From the NCBI GenBank assembly GCA_963712835.1, contig CAVQJJ010000007.1, forward strand, positions 434,001-498,000: a DNA stretch of 64,000 bases, written 5' to 3'. Below, piece after piece: positions 8,256 to 16,698 of this stretch (the stretch's first letter is position 1; each line of letters opens with the position of its first letter). Below the pieces are notes generated by a model. That model did not search any database, had not been told where the DNA came from, and saw only the letters and a program-made list of their open reading frames with translations. This DNA is from DATARH01 sp963712835 (lineage in GTDB: Bacteria; Pseudomonadota; Alphaproteobacteria; ATCC43930; CGMCC-115725). The position numbers and the translations under genes were made by a program.

Positions 8256-9320
8256 TTACTCCGCGGCCGCTTCCGTCGCGGCGGCGCTTTCGGCGGCGAG
8301 CAGCTGGCGCTTGCGCTCGACGCCCCAGCGATAGCCGGCGAGGTCGCCGTCGCGGCGCACGATGCGGTGGCACGGCACCAGAAGCGCGAGCTTGTTGGCG
8401 GCGCAGGCGGCGGCGACCGCGCGCACCGCTTTCGGCTGTCCCAAGGCGGCGGCGATCTCGGTATAGGTCGACGTCTTACCGGGTGGCACCTTTTGCAGCG
8501 CGCGCCACACCCGCGCCTGGAACGCCGTGCCACGAATGTCGAGCGGCAGGTCGGGCTGCTCGTGCGGATCAGTCACGAAACGCACGATGCGCTCGGCCCA
8601 GGTGGCGAGCTGCGAGTTTGCCGGCCAGATCAGCGCGGCCGGAAAGCGGCGGCGAAGGTCGGCTTCAAGCGGCGCCTTGTCGTCGCCGAGCGCGGTCATG
8701 CAGATGCCCCGCGCGGTGGCCGCGACGAGCGCCCAGCCGAGTGCGGTCTTGACGGTCGTGAAGCGGATGGTCTCGCCGCGCCCGCCATTGCGCCGCGCGG
8801 CCGGGGTCATGCCAAGCCCGGACGGCGCCGCCTCATAGGCCCGCGAGCTGGCGCCGAAGCCGGCGGCGTAGACCGCCTCCGCCACGTTGTCGCCGGCATC
8901 GAGCCGGTCGCCGAAGCGGCCGAGCCGATGCGCCTTGCCCCAGTCGCGCGGGGTCGCGCCGGTGATCTGCTTGAAGACCCGATGGAAATGATAGCGGCTG
9001 ATCCCGGCGGCGCTCGCGAGCTGGTCGAGGCTCGGCAGCGCATCGCTTTTGCGGATGAGTGCGCAGGCGCGCTCGACCGCGGCGATGTGGCGCTCGGCTT
9101 GGGAGCCTTCAGTCGGGCGGCAGCGCTTGCACGGGCGGAACCCCGCGGCTTCGGCCTGGGCGTTAGTCGCGTAGAACGCCACGTTCTTGCGCAGCGGCTG
9201 GCGCGAAGCGCAGCCCGGCCGGCAATAGACCCCGGTCGTCTTGACCGAATAGACCCACTGCCCGTCCTGCGACGCGTCATGCGCGCGGAGTGCTTCCCAG
9301 CATTTTTCTTCGTCCAACAT
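8256..9320 (-). CDS. ada: Bifunctional methylation sensor/O6-alkylguanine-DNA methyltransferase Ada
   Basis: The 354-residue protein has the full Ada layout. The N-terminal zinc domain carries four Cys (VYCRPGCASR and FRPCKRCRP), of which the first accepts methyl groups from phosphotriesters. An AraC-type helix-turn-helix follows (LASAAGISRYHFHRVFKQITGATPRDW). The C-terminal methyltransferase domain has the acceptor Cys in LVPCHRIVRRDG. It repairs O6-methylguanine and activates the adaptive response. ATG at 9320 (MLDEEKCW) is taken; an upstream start at 9341 is possible. It probably forms one transcript with the downstream oxygenase gene. Confidence 0.93.
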   Translation of the reverse strand: MLDEEKCWEALRAHDASQDGQWVYSVKTTGVYCRPGCASRQPLRKNVAFYATNAQAEAAGFRPCKRCRPTEGSQAERHIAAVERACALIRKSDALPSLDQLASAAGISRYHFHRVFKQITGATPRDWGKAHRLGRFGDRLDAGDNVAEAVYAAGFGASSRAYEAAPSGLGMTPAARRNGGRGETIRFTTVKTALGWALVAATARGICMTALGDDKAPLEADLRRRFPAALIWPANSQLATWAERIVRFVTDPHEQPDLPLDIRGTAFQARVWRALQKVPPGKTSTYTEIAAALGQPKAVRAVAAACAANKLALLVPCHRIVRRDGDLAGYRWGVERKRQLLAAESAAATEAAAE

Positions 9321-9447
9321 CGTCTTTCTCCTCAAACTCACCTTGAGCGAGAAGATGGCCCTATTGCTGCTCGGTCTCTATCCGGCACTTGCTTTCTAAT
9401 TCGACGCGGCCGCATCGCAACGCTGCGCGGCCCGCAGTTTTCGGATT

Positions 9448-10656
9448 TTAACTGGTAATCGCCCGCAGTCCTGGGAAGTACATCGATATTGGCGTCTCTA
9501 CCAAGTCGGCGTTATCAAGCGCCTGCCTAATTTGTGAAGATATCTCTGTCTGATAAGTCGCGATCCTCGGGACGAGCGTAAAGATGTCAGTTGTGTCGAT
9601 GACGATTGTGCGCATCTGATTTATATCGAAAGGGATTATGTCCGCTTTGCGTATTATTTGTACAATTGGAAGTCGCATCATATGTCGGATCGCTAATTCA
9701 TAGAAAACGTTTGGATTATGGTAAGACAAATCGACAATAACAAGGCGAGATTTTACTATATATTCTATTACCTGTCTGGTGATAACGCCTGGCTTATCAA
9801 TTGCGTCCGCCCGCACTACGGTAAGACCGAATGACTGGAGCGCCGGTTCGATGAAGGACCCCAGGAAAAGATCAGAGTGCTTGCGGTGCTCACTATCAGG
9901 AGATCCGATGGGCGTGATGTAGAAACAGGTGGTCTCAAATTGAGCGTGGTCTGCCGTGATTACCGCACTAGGTCGCAACGCAGTAATCGGCTGGGGATGT
10001 GTCGGACTTCCAGAGGCGGGAAGCTGGTCGAGTGCGTGATCCTTAGAGACGATTCGCTCTGCGCCCGACAAGGTGGTCAGCAGACCGACAAAGCGGAGGT
10101 TAACAATGAAAGTATCGACTGCTTCCTCCGCTGCTTCCGCTGCCGAACCGAACTCCTTTGCCGCGTCGATCAAGGCCGCTCTCGCCGGCAATGCCCTTCC
10201 CGCGAAGCGCTCGTGAAGTTTCGAGAAGACCTCTATGTCCTCGATTGCGAGTTTGATCCTTGCTCGGGCTTGCTCGCGAGGAGGTATTTGGGGGTCAACG
10301 GCCCGCGAGCCATCTGGCGTCAACTCTATGATGTCGGCGGCCATCCCGCCCTTGGTGAGACCGTAACCACGCGCATTGATAATGAGCTGTCGGCTTGCTC
10401 CGCTCTCCGGTGACTTGTTGAGGTGATCAAAGAATGTAAGCCGTCGGACAGGCTCGCCGCTGGCGAATTCAAAAATCTGCCTCGCGAAATCGAGCGGTTC
10501 CTCAAATGGTGATGCGGGAAAGTTGCGGGTCACGCGTCTCCGCCGAGCGACCTCTCTCTCGACATTATCATTTGCCGCGCTAATGGATTTGGCTACATCA
10601 TCGGTGGTGCTCGCGTTTTCGACAGCCGATTTTGGTTTGCGGCTTCGGCTCATCAT
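9448..10656 (-). CDS. Candidate defence/signalling effector: DUF5343-like N-domain plus deoxyribosyltransferase/TIR-like C-domain
   Basis: This 402-residue protein lies in a visibly AT-richer patch than its neighbours, which suggests acquisition. After a basic low-complexity start, residues about 45-215 resemble winged-helix DUF5343-type domains (RLTFFDHLNKSPESGASRQL, YGLTKGG, IELTPDG). Residues about 240-385 are FYITPIGSPDSEHRKHSDLF, then RADAIDKPGVITRQVIEYI and VIVDLSYHNPNVFYELAIRH. This matches the nucleoside deoxyribosyltransferase/DrHyd/TIR-like superfamily, with the YEL glutamate as putative catalytic residue. Such domains cleave N-glycosidic bonds in nucleotides or NAD and often act as immune effectors. 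No partner gene is adjacent. Function is inferred. Confidence 0.7.
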   Translation of the reverse strand: MMSRSRKPKSAVENASTTDDVAKSISAANDNVEREVARRRRVTRNFPASPFEEPLDFARQIFEFASGEPVRRLTFFDHLNKSPESGASRQLIINARGYGLTKGGMAADIIELTPDGSRAVDPQIPPREQARARIKLAIEDIEVFSKLHERFAGRALPARAALIDAAKEFGSAAEAAEEAVDTFIVNLRFVGLLTTLSGAERIVSKDHALDQLPASGSPTHPQPITALRPSAVITADHAQFETTCFYITPIGSPDSEHRKHSDLFLGSFIEPALQSFGLTVVRADAIDKPGVITRQVIEYIVKSRLVIVDLSYHNPNVFYELAIRHMMRLPIVQIIRKADIIPFDINQMRTIVIDTTDIFTLVPRIATYQTEISSQIRQALDNADLVETPISMYFPGLRAITS

Positions 10657-10743
10657 GCTGGCTCCGGCCTAGGTTTCTATCGGGATTTCCCTCGGGTCGC
10701 GATGACGACTGTAGCACCGCGCCCAGTCGGGGATTTCCTTTTC

Positions 10744-11697
10744 CTATGCGACGACCTTATTCGCATACCGCTTTGGCAGCATCGCGTGGATGCCTTTGTT
10801 GCCGTCGACCAGCTGCGTTACCCGCATATCGACCGCGAGGCTGGAAAACATATAGGCATCCGCCGGCTCAAGGCCCATGCGCTCGCCGATCAGCTTAATC
10901 ATTTCCCTGAGCGCATCCTTGGCCGCGTCGTCGAGGTCGTCGTTGAAGGCCATCGTGATGTGGTGCGTCGGTGTCTCGGCGCGGGGCAGTTTGAATTGCA
11001 GGTCTTTGCGGACGGTTAGCCGGAACGTGCCGGAGAGCGCGGTTTCGAGCGCGGTCACGCAAACCTCGCCGTCCCCTTGTACGCCGTGCCCGTCGCCGCA
11101 CGAAAAATTGCCGCCCGGCACGAAGACCGGCAAATAGAGCGTCGTGCCTTGGGTCAGCTCTTTCAGGTCCATGTTGCCGCCGAACTCGCGCGGGATGATC
11201 GAGGTGCACAGGCCGTAGACCGGCGGCGGCGCGACGCCCATCACCCCGAAAAACGGCGCGAGGTCGATTTCCTGGCCCCAGGGCAGCGTGCACACGCCGC
11301 GCTGCCGGTCGATGCCGCTATGCATCAGCTTGCGCATCGGAAAGTCTTCGGGGAGCGTTCCGGCATGCGGGCGGATGCGGGTGTAGCCCCAGTTCTGCCG
11401 GCAATCGATGTTGAGGATGTCGATCTGCAGCACATCGCCCGGCGCGGCGCCGGCGACCGCGACCGGGCCGGTGAGGATGTGCGCGCCGGTGCCCTTATCG
11501 AGCCCGGCATGGATCGCGAGATGGTCGGCGAGGATTTCCCAGTTGTCGCCTTTCGGCAGGATGTCGGGCCCGCCCGAGACGCAATCGACCTGCACCGTGT
11601 CGCCGGATTCGACCGTCACCACCGGCTTCAGCGCCGCGTCGAAAAACCCCCAATGGCAATGTTCCGGCCGGCATGACACGACATGATGCTGCGACAT
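10744..11697 (-). CDS. Acetamidase/formamidase family protein
   Basis: The 317-residue protein belongs to the FmdA/AmdA family of amide hydrolases. Characteristic segments are HWGFFDAALKPVVTVESGDTVQVDC near the start, TGPVAVAGAAPGDVLQIDIL, the metal/active-site region FVPGGNFSCGDGHGVQGDGEVC, and a C-terminal MFSSLAVDMRVTQLVDGNKGIHAMLPK. The ATG at 11697 is chosen because AAAGGGG precedes it; an open frame extends 16 codons upstream. It would convert formamide, acetamide or similar amides to the acid and ammonia; the substrate is not settled by sequence. It follows the alcohol dehydrogenase gene by 44 bases on the same strand. Confidence 0.85.
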   Translation of the reverse strand: MSQHHVVSCRPEHCHWGFFDAALKPVVTVESGDTVQVDCVSGGPDILPKGDNWEILADHLAIHAGLDKGTGAHILTGPVAVAGAAPGDVLQIDILNIDCRQNWGYTRIRPHAGTLPEDFPMRKLMHSGIDRQRGVCTLPWGQEIDLAPFFGVMGVAPPPVYGLCTSIIPREFGGNMDLKELTQGTTLYLPVFVPGGNFSCGDGHGVQGDGEVCVTALETALSGTFRLTVRKDLQFKLPRAETPTHHITMAFNDDLDDAAKDALREMIKLIGERMGLEPADAYMFSSLAVDMRVTQLVDGNKGIHAMLPKRYANKVVA

Positions 11698-11741
11698 CGA
11701 TGGCCCCTTTGGTTGCTGCCGGAACGATACAGGCGCTTCGC

Positions 11742-12806
11742 TCACGGAACCAGCACCGCGGCGCCTTCGAGACGGCCATCACGCAGATCGGCGAGCGCCT
11801 GGTTGGCCTCGACAAGCGGATAGGGCGAGGTTGTCGTCACGATGCCGGCCTTCGAGGCCAGCGCGAGAAACTCCTCCGCGTCACGGCGGGTCAAATTGGC
11901 GACCGAGCGGACGATCCGCTCTTCCCACAACAGCGCATAGGGGAAGGCAGGGATGTCGCTCATATGGATGCCGCCGCAGACGACAACGCCGCCTTTCCTG
12001 GTTGCCTTAAGCGCTATCGGGATCAGCGCGCCGACCGGCGCGAAGATCAGCGCGGCGTCGAGCTTTTCGGGCGGCTCTTCGTCGGAGCCGCCGGCCCATA
12101 TCGCGCCGAGCCGGCGCGCGAACTCCTGTCCGGCGGCGTCGCCCGGCCGGGTGAAAGCGAAGACCTGGCGGCCCTGAAACCGGGCGACTTGGGCGACGAT
12201 ATGCGCCGCCGCGCCAAAACCGTAAATTCCGATTCGTTCTTCTTTCATGGAATGTTCTACCGCGAGACGGAATGTGCGATAGCCGATGAGGCCGGCGCAG
12301 AGCAGCGGCGCGGCGGCGACGTCCTCGAACTGCGCCGGGAGCGTGAAGCAGAAACGCTGATCGGCGACCGTCAGCTCGGCATAGCCGCCGTCGATCTGGT
12401 AGCCGGTGAAGCGGGCACGGTCGCACAGGTTTTCGCGGCCGCTGGTGCAATATTCGCAGACGCCGCAGGTCCAGCCGAGCCAGGGTACGCCGACCCGATC
12501 ACCGATCCGGAAGCGATCGACCTCACCGCCTTTCTCGACCACCGTGCCGACGATCTCGTGGCCCGGCACGAGGGGCAGCTTCGGATGAGCGAGCTCGCCA
12601 TCGACGATGTGGAGGTCGGTGCGGCACACCGCGCAGGCCTTGACCGCGATCAGCACCTCGCCCGCCGCCGGCTTCGGTGGCGGCAGCTCGGTCATCGCCA
12701 ACGGGCGATGCGGCGCGGTCAGCACCTGGGCGCGCAGCGGGACCTCCCGAATCAGCGGCGCAGCGCGGCAGCCGGGCGTGCAGTATAACCCTCTCACGCC
12801 TTGCAA
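11742..12806 (-). CDS. Zinc-dependent alcohol dehydrogenase
   Basis: The 354-codon frame encodes a medium-chain dehydrogenase. The catalytic zinc ligands are in KACAVCRTDLH and LVPGHEIVG. The structural zinc Cys cluster is CGVCEYCTSGRENLC. The NAD(P) motif IGIYGFGAAAH is a variant of GxGxxG. The start is uncertain: the frame opens at TTG 12806 and has GTG at 12797. Family alignment suggests translation near RAQVLTAPHRPL, where only a CTG (12737) follows a good GGGAGG. It probably shares a transcript with the acetamidase gene downstream. It is divergent from the methyltransferase gene. Confidence 0.85.
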   Translation of the reverse strand: MQGVRGLYCTPGCRAAPLIREVPLRAQVLTAPHRPLAMTELPPPKPAAGEVLIAVKACAVCRTDLHIVDGELAHPKLPLVPGHEIVGTVVEKGGEVDRFRIGDRVGVPWLGWTCGVCEYCTSGRENLCDRARFTGYQIDGGYAELTVADQRFCFTLPAQFEDVAAAPLLCAGLIGYRTFRLAVEHSMKEERIGIYGFGAAAHIVAQVARFQGRQVFAFTRPGDAAGQEFARRLGAIWAGGSDEEPPEKLDAALIFAPVGALIPIALKATRKGGVVVCGGIHMSDIPAFPYALLWEERIVRSVANLTRRDAEEFLALASKAGIVTTTSPYPLVEANQALADLRDGRLEGAAVLVP

Positions 12807-12865
12807 ACGGCGACGATCAACAAGGCCTTGGCAAGGCGCATGGATTTGCGATCCATTTAGAGACG

Positions 12866-13753
12866 ATGACCCGCACCGCCGACGAAGAGCGCCAGCGGCG
12901 CCTGATTCACGATTATTTCGGCGACGACGCGCGCATCCGACTGCTGCGCCCGGCGCCGACCTTTGGCGCGTCGCTGTTCGTCATCGATTTCGACCGCGGC
13001 GCGCGGCACTACCGCACGCTCGGCTCGTTCGGCGCCGCTTTCGAGAAGACGCTCGCCAACTGGTTCGGCAGCGCGGCCCAGGTCACTGAGCAGTCCAGCA
13101 TGGACCTGCTCTACCCGGCGCAGCTGGTGTTCCATTACGAGCGGCTGATGTCGCTTGCCTTCGCGCTGGTCGAGCGGCCGAAAAGCGCGCTGCTGCTCGG
13201 GGTCGGCGGCGCGGCGATGTGGCGCTTCCTGCGCGCCTACATTCCGGAATGCGAGCCGGTCCTCGTCGATTGCGACGAGGTCGTCGTGTCGATCGCCAAG
13301 CGCTGGTTCTATCTCAACCAGCCGGTCGTGCTCGACACCGCCGAGCGCTACCTCGCCGGCACGGAGCAGAAATTTGATGTGATCCTGGTCGATCTCTACA
13401 ATTCGGGTGGGCCGGCCGATTTTGACGCCGGGTTCTGGGCGCAATGCCTCGACGCGCTGGCGCCGGGCGGGTGTATCGCGACGAACTGGGCCGATTTCGC
13501 CAGCAACCGCAAGGTCAAGCCGATGGCCGAGAGCCAGGCCGAGTTGGCGCGCGGCCGCGGACTCGAATGCTTTTACGTCACCCGGCGCGGGTTTCGCGAC
13601 AATCTGATCCAGTACGTCCCGACCGCCGCGCGGCTTGAAACGCTGACCGAAGCGCACGCCCGCTTCGTCAAGGCGCGGCGACTGCCGAACGGCGGCCGCG
13701 GCATCATCGAACATTGCGTCGTAACGCCGGGCTTCCCGATCGAATTCGATTGA
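12866..13753 (+). CDS. Spermidine synthase-like class I methyltransferase fold protein
   Basis: This 295-residue protein resembles spermine/spermidine synthase-like proteins. Key segments are the Rossmann motif ALLLGVGGAAMWRFL, the acidic strand VLVDCDEVVV, and FDVILVDLYNSGGPADF, where aminopropyltransferases keep catalytic acids. It lacks the clear polyamine-binding motif of true SpeE, so polyamine synthesis is not certain. ATG 12866 (MTRTADEERQRRL) is chosen because the upstream open frame overlaps the divergent dehydrogenase. It stands alone and ends just before an inverted repeat element. Confidence 0.72.
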   Translation: MTRTADEERQRRLIHDYFGDDARIRLLRPAPTFGASLFVIDFDRGARHYRTLGSFGAAFEKTLANWFGSAAQVTEQSSMDLLYPAQLVFHYERLMSLAFALVERPKSALLLGVGGAAMWRFLRAYIPECEPVLVDCDEVVVSIAKRWFYLNQPVVLDTAERYLAGTEQKFDVILVDLYNSGGPADFDAGFWAQCLDALAPGGCIATNWADFASNRKVKPMAESQAELARGRGLECFYVTRRGFRDNLIQYVPTAARLETLTEAHARFVKARRLPNGGRGIIEHCVVTPGFPIEFD

Positions 13754-13769
13754 GTTTGCCCCCACTGGT

Positions 13770-13851
13770 CGTCTTTCCGCGAAAGCGGGAATCCAGGGCA
13801 AACCCCTCCGCCGCTCGCTCCTGGGCCCCCGCCTTCGCGGGGGCGACGAAG
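13770..13851. repeat. Paired intergenic inverted repeat, copy 3
   Basis: The unit order is the reverse of copy 1: CGTCTTTCCGCGAAAGCGGG with ATCCAGG on the left, then CCTGGGCCCCCGCC with TTCGCGGGGGCGACG on the right, around CTCCGCCGCTCGCT. The internal spacer is also shared with copy 1. It lies between two convergent genes, where it may act as a bidirectional transcript end. Confidence 0.8.
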
Positions 13852-13857
13852 AGAAAG

Positions 13858-16179
13858 CTACTCCACCAGCGCGGGTTCTTGCGGCTCGACGTCGGGGGCC
13901 TTTTCGGGCGCCGGGCGTTCGAGGAAGGTGAAGGCGAGCTTGTCCTCGGTCTCGTCCTTGCGCACGCGGACGATGCCGCCCTTCGCGAGATGGCCGAACA
14001 GCAGCTCCTCGGCGAGCGGCTTCTTGATATGCTCCTGGATGATCCGGGCCAGTGGCCGCGCGCCGAACAGCGGGTCGTAGCCCTTTTCGGCGAGCCAGCC
14101 GCGAGCGCTGGCTTCCAGCTCGATCGTGACGTTGCGGTCGGCGAGCTGCTCTTCCAATTGCAGGATGAACTTGCCGACGACGCGGCCGATCGTTTCCGGC
14201 GCCAGCGGCGCGAACGAAATGATCGCATCGAGCCGGTTGCGGAATTCGGGCGTAAACATACGGGTGATCGCTTCTTCGTCGTGACCGGTGCGGATGCCGC
14301 TGCCAAAGCCGATCGCCTGCTTGGCGAGCTCGGCCGCGCCGGCATTGGTGGTCATGATCAGGATGACGTTGCGGAAATCGACGATCTTGCCGTTATGGTC
14401 GGTCAATTTCCCGTAATCCATGACCTGCAACAAGATGTTGAACAGGTCGGGATGCGCCTTCTCGATCTCGTCGAGCAGCAGCACCGAGTGTGGGTGCTGG
14501 TCGATCGCGTCGGTGAGCAGCCCTCCCTGGTCGAAGCCGACATAACCCGGCGGCGCGCCGATGAGGCGCGAGACCGTGTGCCGCTCCATGTATTCCGACA
14601 TGTCGAAGCGGGTGATCTCGATGCCGAGGGTGCGGGCGAGCTGGCGCGCGACCTCGGTCTTGCCGACGCCGGTCGGGCCGGAGAAGAGGTACGAGCCGAT
14701 CGGCTTTTCCGGGTCGCGCAGGCCGGCGCGGGCGAGCTTGATCGCCGAGACCAGCGCCTCGATCGCCGGGTCCTGGCCGAACACCATCGTCTCAAGATCG
14801 CGGGTGAGGTTCTTCAGCACCTCGCGATCGTCACGCGACACGCTCTTCGGCGGGATGCGCGCCATCGTCGCGATGCAGGCCTCGACCTCTCGGGCGGTGA
14901 TGGTCTTGCGCCGCCGGCTTTCGGGCAACAGCATCTGCGCCGCGCCCAATTCGTCGATGACATCGATCGCCTTGTCGGGGAGCTTGCGGTCGCCGATGTA
15001 GCGATGCGACAGCTCGACCGCCGCGCGGATCGCATCAGTCGTGTAGCGCACCTTGTGGTGCCGCTCGTAATAGGGCTTGAGGCCGCGCAGGATCTTGATC
15101 GAATCCTCGATCGTCGGCTCGTTGACATCGATCTTCTGGAAGCGGCGGACGAGCGCGCGGTCCTTCTCGAAATAGTTGCGGTATTCCTTGTAGGTCGTCG
15201 AGCCGATGCAGCGGATGACGCCGCCGGCGAGCGCCGGCTTCAACAGGTTGGAGGCGTCCATCGCGCCGCCCGAGGTGGCGCCGGCGCCGATTACGGTATG
15301 GATCTCATCGATAAAGAGGATCGCGCCGGCGGTCTGCTCCAGTTCGGACAGCACCGCCTTGAGACGCTCCTCGAAGTCGCCGCGATAGCGCGTACCGGCG
15401 AGCAGCGCCCCCATGTCGAGAGCGAAGATCGTCGCGTTCATCAGCACTTCCGGCACTTCGCGGCCGACGATGCGGCGCGCCAGGCCCTCGGCGATCGCCG
15501 TCTTGCCGACTCCGGGGTCGCCCACATAAAGCGGGTTGTTCTTCGAGCGGCGGCAAAGGATCTGTATCGTCCGGTCGACCTCGGCCTCGCGCCCGATCAG
15601 CGGGTCGATCTTGCCGGTCTTGGCCTTCTTGTTGAGGTTGACGCAATAAGCGTCGAGCGCGTCGTGGCCGCGCTTCTGATTGTTCTTCTCGCCGCGGTCG
15701 GTGTCTTCCTCGGCGCCCTGGACTCGACGCGTTTCGGAACGGCCCGGCGCCTTGGCGATGCCGTGAGAGATGTAGTTGACCGCGTCGAACCGGGTCATGT
15801 CCTGCTCCTGCAGGAAATAGACGGCGTGGCTCTCGCGCTCGGCGAACATCGCGACCAGCACATTGGCGCCGGTCACCTCCTCGCGCCCGGACGACTGGAC
15901 GTGGATCGCGGCGCGCTGCAGCACGCGCTGGAAGCTGGCAGTGGGCTTGGCGTCCTCGGTGTGGCTGGCGACGAGGTTGCCGAGCTCGTTGTCGACATAG
16001 GTGAGAACCTCGCGGCGCAGCCGGTCGAGATCGACGCTGCATGCGCGCAGCACCGCGACGGCGTCCTGGTCCTCGGTCAGCGCGAGCAGAAGATGTTCGA
16101 GGGTGGCGTACTCGTGACGCCGCTCATTGGCGTAGGCGAGGGCCCGATGCAGCGACTTTTCAAGGTTGCGTGAGAGCAC
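13858..16179 (-). CDS. clpA: ATP-dependent Clp protease ATP-binding subunit ClpA
   Basis: The 773-residue AAA+ unfoldase has an N-domain (LEKSLHRALAYANERRHEYATLEHLL) that binds ClpS and substrates. Two ATPase modules follow: first Walker A GDPGVGKTAIAEG with FIDEIHTVIG, second GPTGVGKTEVAR with LLLDEIEKAHP. The C-terminal small domain reads GARPLARIIQEHIKKPLAEELLFG. With ClpP (not in this window) it degrades N-degron and other substrates. It starts at GTG behind AAAGGAG. clpS is directly upstream on the same strand, the usual arrangement, so the adaptor and unfoldase are co-expressed. Confidence 0.96.
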   Translation of the reverse strand: MLSRNLEKSLHRALAYANERRHEYATLEHLLLALTEDQDAVAVLRACSVDLDRLRREVLTYVDNELGNLVASHTEDAKPTASFQRVLQRAAIHVQSSGREEVTGANVLVAMFAERESHAVYFLQEQDMTRFDAVNYISHGIAKAPGRSETRRVQGAEEDTDRGEKNNQKRGHDALDAYCVNLNKKAKTGKIDPLIGREAEVDRTIQILCRRSKNNPLYVGDPGVGKTAIAEGLARRIVGREVPEVLMNATIFALDMGALLAGTRYRGDFEERLKAVLSELEQTAGAILFIDEIHTVIGAGATSGGAMDASNLLKPALAGGVIRCIGSTTYKEYRNYFEKDRALVRRFQKIDVNEPTIEDSIKILRGLKPYYERHHKVRYTTDAIRAAVELSHRYIGDRKLPDKAIDVIDELGAAQMLLPESRRRKTITAREVEACIATMARIPPKSVSRDDREVLKNLTRDLETMVFGQDPAIEALVSAIKLARAGLRDPEKPIGSYLFSGPTGVGKTEVARQLARTLGIEITRFDMSEYMERHTVSRLIGAPPGYVGFDQGGLLTDAIDQHPHSVLLLDEIEKAHPDLFNILLQVMDYGKLTDHNGKIVDFRNVILIMTTNAGAAELAKQAIGFGSGIRTGHDEEAITRMFTPEFRNRLDAIISFAPLAPETIGRVVGKFILQLEEQLADRNVTIELEASARGWLAEKGYDPLFGARPLARIIQEHIKKPLAEELLFGHLAKGGIVRVRKDETEDKLAFTFLERPAPEKAPDVEPQEPALVE

Positions 16180-16228
16180 CGCGCTCTCCTTTCTGCCAAT
16201 GAACGGGGGTCATCATAGTCCTGAGGGC

Positions 16229-16558
16229 TTAATCCTTTTCCAGCGTGCACTGCAGCGGATGCTGATGCTGCCGTGCAAAATCCATGACTTGCGTCACCTT
16301 GGTCTCGGCGACTTCGTAGGTATAAACGCCGCAGATCCCCACGCCGCGGCGATGGACATGCAGCATTATGCGCGTCGCTTCCTGGCGGTTCTTGTTGAAG
16401 AACCGCTCGAGGATGTGGACGACGAATTCCATCGGTGTGTAATCGTCGTTCAGCATCAGGACCTTGTACATAGCCGGCTTCTTCGTCTTCGGCTTCGACT
16501 TGACGATGACGCCTGTACCGGGTCCTTCCTCGTTGCCGTTCTTTCCGTTGCCGCTCAT
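16229..16558 (-). CDS. clpS: ATP-dependent Clp protease adaptor ClpS
   Basis: A 109-residue adaptor. After a flexible Gly/Asn/Lys-rich N-terminal stretch, the conserved core reads YKVLMLNDDYTPMEFVVHILERFF. This includes the Asn-Asp-Asp-Tyr-Thr-Pro-Met segment that binds N-terminal bulky residues. It continues with IMLHVHRRGVGICGVYTYEVAETK, which contains the His-rich ClpA-docking surface. It delivers N-degron substrates to ClpAP. It precedes clpA by 49 bases and probably shares its transcript. Confidence 0.96.
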   Translation of the reverse strand: MSGNGKNGNEEGPGTGVIVKSKPKTKKPAMYKVLMLNDDYTPMEFVVHILERFFNKNRQEATRIMLHVHRRGVGICGVYTYEVAETKVTQVMDFARQHQHPLQCTLEKD

Positions 16559-16698
16559 TCAAGGCCTGCGTAGGTGACGGTGCATGCCGCTGCCCATGAT
16601 ATGGGCTTTGTCCCGTCGCGGAAACGACTTTTCCGGCGTCACGGCAGCGCCGCATAGCAAACGAACGGTTGCGTCGGACGGCGTCATGCGGCCCCTGG

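Noticed and set aside
13714..16173. Plus-strand open frame of 819 codons opposite clpA
   Set aside because: It is the antisense of a well-conserved clpA gene in GC-rich DNA; its translation is Arg/Asp-rich without domain motifs.
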